A DNA stretch of 17,715 bases from JAAYLN01 sp964592855 (GTDB lineage: Bacteria; Verrucomicrobiota; Kiritimatiellia; RFP12; JAAYLN01). Shown here piece after piece: positions 15,668 through 17,715 of this stretch. The first letter of the stretch is position 1; every line of letters begins with the position of its first letter. Below the pieces are notes generated by a model. It saw only the letters and a program-made list of their open reading frames with translations, was not told the origin of the DNA and made no database searches. The position numbers were made by a program, and so were the translations under genes. The DNA lies in contig CAZQKI010000090.1 in the NCBI GenBank assembly GCA_964592855.1, positions 1 to 17,715 on the forward strand, read 5' to 3'.

Positions 15668-16726
15668 TCAGTACATGTTTTCCAGGACAGCCTCGCGAAG
15701 TGCCAGGAAATTCTTGAGCGGCACGTCATTGTTGAGTTCCGTGCTGCTCCCGATCATGATCCGGCCCTCGGCGGCATCAATGGCCCGCTTCACGGCATCC
15801 TTCACCTGTGCGGGAGAGCCAAACGGCAGCAATTGAGAAACATCGATCCCGCCTGCCATGAAGAGGTGCGGATGGCGCCGATGGATATTGGCGACGTCCA
15901 TCCCCGCAAGCACCTCGATCGGGTTGAGGCCGTCGATTCCGGCCTCGGCAAGATCATCGAGAACGGGATTCAGATTACCGTCGGAATGGAAGAGCACTTT
16001 GATGCCCTGCTTGTGCCATGCCGCAATGATCCTCGCCAGACGAGGGAAGTAATGCTCCCTGAGCCACGCAGGGCTCAGAAGCGGACCCGAACGGAAGGCC
16101 ATATCGTCCCCGAGGAAGCCGGCCACAATCCCGTGGTCAGCCGGGTAGTGTTCAGCCACGGCCACTGCGCTGACCGTATTGCGTTCGAGAAGGGACACGA
16201 TGATGTCCGGGCAGTCGGCGAGAACGTAGCTGAACGTTTCGAGTCCGACCTCGCCATAGATTCCCATGAGGCTGGGTCCGGCGATGCCGGGCATGAGGAA
16301 TACCTCGCCAAGCCGTTGCTTCTCCCCGTCTATCCACCGGAAGGCGGTCTCCAGCGCACGCTGTCGAGCGTCGCTCCACGCGGCTGGATCCGATGCCGCG
16401 ATTTCCTTGCGTTTGTCTGCGGCGTAAGCTTCGGAGTCCGGGTACTCCTTGTGCTGTGTCCACGCCGTCCACCGGTATTGCCGCTCTTCTCTGCCGTCTG
16501 CCAGTGTGGTGGTCGTTTCCAGTGCCGGAAGCTTGACCATCGGCCGGGTGGCATCAACCGCAGGCGCATAGGCCGCATAGACGACCTGCCGGGCGTTATG
16601 GATCGTCAGGGGCTGACCCGCAAAGTGGCTGATAACCGCATCGTTGCGCAACAGATCAAACAGAGGCGCTCGATCAGGCATCCCACCCTTGATTACCGTT
16701 GTTACTCTGCTAATTGAGTCTTTCAT
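15668..16726 (-). CDS. Uroporphyrinogen decarboxylase (URO-D) family protein
   Basis: The 352-residue protein has the URO-D/methyltransferase TIM-barrel fold. Recognisable parts are RAPLFDLL (19-26), GDDMAFRSGPLLSP (206-219), HSDGN (247-251), GIDGLNPIE (263-271), and the end pattern GSSTELNNDVPLKNF (326-340). It lacks the arginine-rich MRQAGR motif of true HemE, so it is unlikely to make haem. The group is closer to the corrinoid methyltransferases MtaA/MtbA, but the cysteines of their zinc site are also absent near H247. Many such paralogues occur in verrucomicrobia and planctomycetes with unknown substrates. The gene stands alone on the minus strand, enclosed by inverted repeats, with its own promoter upstream. 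The start at 16726 has a weak GGGAA nearby; an upstream ATG is out of frame. Confidence 0.85.
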   Translation of the reverse strand: MKDSISRVTTVIKGGMPDRAPLFDLLRNDAVISHFAGQPLTIHNARQVVYAAYAPAVDATRPMVKLPALETTTTLADGREERQYRWTAWTQHKEYPDSEAYAADKRKEIAASDPAAWSDARQRALETAFRWIDGEKQRLGEVFLMPGIAGPSLMGIYGEVGLETFSYVLADCPDIIVSLLERNTVSAVAVAEHYPADHGIVAGFLGDDMAFRSGPLLSPAWLREHYFPRLARIIAAWHKQGIKVLFHSDGNLNPVLDDLAEAGIDGLNPIEVLAGMDVANIHRRHPHLFMAGGIDVSQLLPFGSPAQVKDAVKRAIDAAEGRIMIGSSTELNNDVPLKNFLALREAVLENMY

Positions 16727-16752
16727 TTCCCATTCATCTCCGACGAATAGCG

Positions 16753-16828
16753 TTTTATCCCTCGTGCGGCAAGTGTATGCCGGCTGCGGATTGGTGACAA
16801 GCGATTATTTGCCGCACGGGGTATAAAA
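16753..16828. promoter_or_regulatory. 20-bp inverted repeat around the URO-D-like promoter (operator candidate)
   Basis: Arms at 16753-16772 and 16809-16828 are inverted copies matching at 18 of 20 positions, including the perfect core GTGCGGCAA/TTGCCGCAC, with 36 bases between them. The left arm covers the predicted transcription start and the right arm lies just upstream of the -35 box. This is a typical layout for a repressor that loops or blocks a promoter. A small palindromic repeat element is the alternative. Confidence 0.5.
16772..16800 (-). promoter_or_regulatory. Sigma70-like promoter of the URO-D-like gene
   Basis: Read on the minus strand, TTGTCA (plus 16795-16800) is followed after exactly 17 bases by TACACT (plus 16772-16777). 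The matches to consensus are five and four of six. Transcription would begin near 16765, about 40 bases before the ATG at 16726. Its position between the arms of the inverted repeat supports its being real. Confidence 0.45.
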
Positions 16829-16883
16829 TGTTGTTGAACGGAGCCGCGCCGGGTCAGCGACAGCGCTATGGGGTTTGAAAGGC

Positions 16884-16905
16884 GCCACCGGGACAGCGGG
16901 CTCCA
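16884..16905 (-). repeat. Fragment of the 82-bp repeat, E4
   Basis: A 22-base piece (reverse complement begins TGGAGCCCGCTGTCCC) matches the outer arm of the E1/E3 element. Its outer end is exactly 112 bases from the matching end of E3, the same step as between E1 and E2. Confidence 0.6.
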
Positions 16906-16936
16906 ATTTCTTCTCTTATCGCGCCTGTGGACGATG

Positions 16937-17017
16937 TGGACCCGGCGGTCCTCCGCCGTAGCGAATATGAAGCCGGAACGCCACTTTATTCGCCACCGCC
17001 GGGGACGGCGGGCTCCA
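16937..17017 (-). repeat. 81-bp hairpin repeat, inverted copy E3
   Basis: Its reverse complement aligns over its full length with E1 (15003-15084), with a handful of substitutions and one missing base; the terminal arms are almost unchanged. The remaining bases between the URO-D-like gene and the toxin gene (16727-17047) hold the promoter, the 20-bp inverted repeat and E4, and no gene. Confidence 0.85.
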
Positions 17018-17047
17018 GTTCTTCCCTTGCCGCCTCCCGCCCCCGTC

Positions 17048-17335
17048 TCACGCCCGTTTCACGTTTCGCATCTTCCTGGTCAGCGCATCATACTCGGCAT
17101 GGGAACCGATCCAGAACCAGATGGCGGCATCATCGTCGAGCACGCATACTGCACGCCAGTGAAGGCCGATTCTGACCGAATAGATCGGTTCGCGCGCATG
17201 GATGCGCTTGAACTGGAGCGAAGGGTGGTGCGGTTCGGCCAGCCAGCGTGAGTATGTCCGGCGGGCCAAAGAGTGCACCTCGTCCGGCAACTCGCGCAAA
17301 CGGGTTCGGAATGCTTCCGTAGTGCTAGAAGTCAT
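17048..17335 (-). CDS. RelE/ParE-like toxin of a type II toxin-antitoxin pair
   Basis: This is a small basic protein of 95 residues, the usual size for RelE/ParE toxins. The family pattern is the C-terminal beta part: IYSVRIGLHWRAVCVLD (51-67), then IWFWIGSHAEYDAL (72-85). The WIGSHAEYD ending is common in this ParE-like subgroup. Whether it cleaves mRNA (RelE) or blocks gyrase (ParE) cannot be told from sequence. Its ATG lies inside the end of the upstream antitoxin gene (11-base overlap), so the two are translated together. It is a typical passenger of repeat-rich accessory DNA. Confidence 0.8.
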   Translation of the reverse strand: MTSSTTEAFRTRLRELPDEVHSLARRTYSRWLAEPHHPSLQFKRIHAREPIYSVRIGLHWRAVCVLDDDAAIWFWIGSHAEYDALTRKMRNVKRA

Positions 17336-17546
17336 GGGCGACGTCCATCACCCTCGTCTTGCCTTTGCGGTGTTCGGCGATCGCATTCCCGGCCAACTCG
17401 GCCAGTTCATGCTGCGAGGACGTGAAGGATGCATCCCACTGGGCATCAACGTCGATTTCGGCCAGAATCAGGTGCGCAAGCGCATTTTGCCGCTTGACGG
17501 GTAATGCCGAAACCCGGTCAAAAACCTTTTCCAATAGAGCTGTCAT
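17325..17546 (-). CDS. Antitoxin partner of the RelE/ParE-like toxin
   Basis: The 73-residue protein is helical and acidic in its middle (ALAHLILAEIDVDAQWDASF, 22-41) and ends in a basic, probably flexible tail (EHRKGKTRVMDVAHDF). It is placed directly upstream of, and overlapping, the toxin. No DNA-binding motif is obvious in the short N-terminus. The assignment rests mainly on size, position and the recurring pairing of this kind of protein with ParE-like toxins. The ATG at 17546 has AGGAG twelve bases upstream, a long spacing. Confidence 0.72.
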   Translation of the reverse strand: MTALLEKVFDRVSALPVKRQNALAHLILAEIDVDAQWDASFTSSQHELAELAGNAIAEHRKGKTRVMDVAHDF

Positions 17547-17552
17547 GAGAGT

Positions 17553-17581
17553 ATTAGACTCCTAAACAGCGCAGTTTTCAA
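17553..17581 (-). promoter_or_regulatory. Sigma70-like promoter of the toxin-antitoxin pair
   Basis: On the minus strand TTGAAA (plus 17576-17581) and TCTAAT (plus 17553-17558) are 17 bases apart, each matching five of six consensus bases. The -10 box ends only six bases before the antitoxin ATG, so a transcript from here would be almost leaderless. The AGGAG at plus 17559-17563 lies inside the spacer and could be used only by a transcript starting further upstream. Confidence 0.4.
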
Positions 17582-17694
17582 TCGTTTTCTTTCTTTTCGT
17601 TTTCCTTTCGGGCCAACGGTCGGCGTTCAGGCAGAGGCGCGCCGGGCGCACCGATATTGCCTAGCAGCCTGTCGGGTTTAGGAGCAAAGGAGAG

Positions 17695-17715
17695 ATGCCA
17701 GAACCGCACCGTTTC
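17695..17715 (+). CDS. Possible gene start cut by the window edge
   Basis: An ATG at 17695 with AAAGGAGAG directly upstream opens seven codons (MPEPHRF) before the window ends. The preceding TAGCAGCCTGTCGGGTTTAG (from about 17662) resembles the outer end of some transposon families, so this may be the left end of an insertion sequence with its transposase. Too little is visible to decide. The rest of 17582-17694 shows only a pyrimidine-rich stretch. Confidence 0.25.

Noticed and set aside
15515..16717. 400-codon open frame on the plus strand
   Set aside because: It is antisense to the URO-D-like gene, which has recognisable family motifs on the minus strand.

Overview
The window reads as a GC-rich bacterial chromosome segment. 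The first 14.6 kb hold a compact, one-strand gene cluster; the last 3.1 kb are a looser, repeat-rich accessory stretch. The organism is probably a member of the PVC superphylum (Verrucomicrobiota, Kiritimatiellota or Lentisphaerota type). I infer this from the gene set (MoxR, DUF58, BatA-type VWA, VWA/GATase-like, DUF4175-like and DUF4159 proteins in one operon), from the non-HemE uroporphyrinogen-decarboxylase-like gene, and from the many short hairpin repeats between genes. No rRNA, tRNA or CRISPR array is visible, so the taxonomy is inference only.

Bases 138-9873 look like one operon. A sigma70-like promoter (138-165) precedes six genes that overlap by 4 bases or are separated by at most 13 bases: a MoxR AAA ATPase (228-1208), a DUF58 protein (1222-2097), a BatA-like membrane VWA protein (2094-4178), a second membrane VWA protein with a GATase-like region (4175-6406), a large DUF4175-like membrane protein (6413-9220) and an exported DUF4159 protein with four consecutive cysteines (9217-9873). 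By analogy with MoxR/Bat systems, the ATPase probably remodels or activates a membrane complex built from the VWA proteins with metal-ion-dependent adhesion sites.

After a 149-base gap with a stem-loop and short direct repeats comes the most unusual gene (10023-14615). It encodes a 1530-residue protein that joins a signal peptide, a thioredoxin domain (CPWC), a long HEAT-repeat array interrupted by an Ala/Pro-rich linker with a duplicated LxDxFAAFG motif, a second thioredoxin-like domain (CHDC) and a six-helix DsbD/CcdA-like membrane domain with the two expected membrane cysteines. It looks like a self-contained electron relay from the cytoplasm to an envelope scaffold. It sits beside a Bat-type operon, a class first linked to aerotolerance, and beside a cysteine-rich exported protein.

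From 14616 to 15667 there is no credible gene. This stretch is a mosaic of small repeats: 12-bp tandem repeats built on CTTTGTC, a 68-bp hairpin element, and a 112-bp-period tandem repeat that carries an 82-bp hairpin. Inverted copies of the 112-bp repeat lie at 16884-17017, so the repeat pair encloses a lone uroporphyrinogen-decarboxylase-like gene (15668-16726, minus strand). That gene has a sigma70-like promoter bracketed by a 20-bp inverted repeat. The window ends with a minus-strand toxin-antitoxin pair (17048-17546) and possibly the first codons of another gene or insertion sequence at the right edge.
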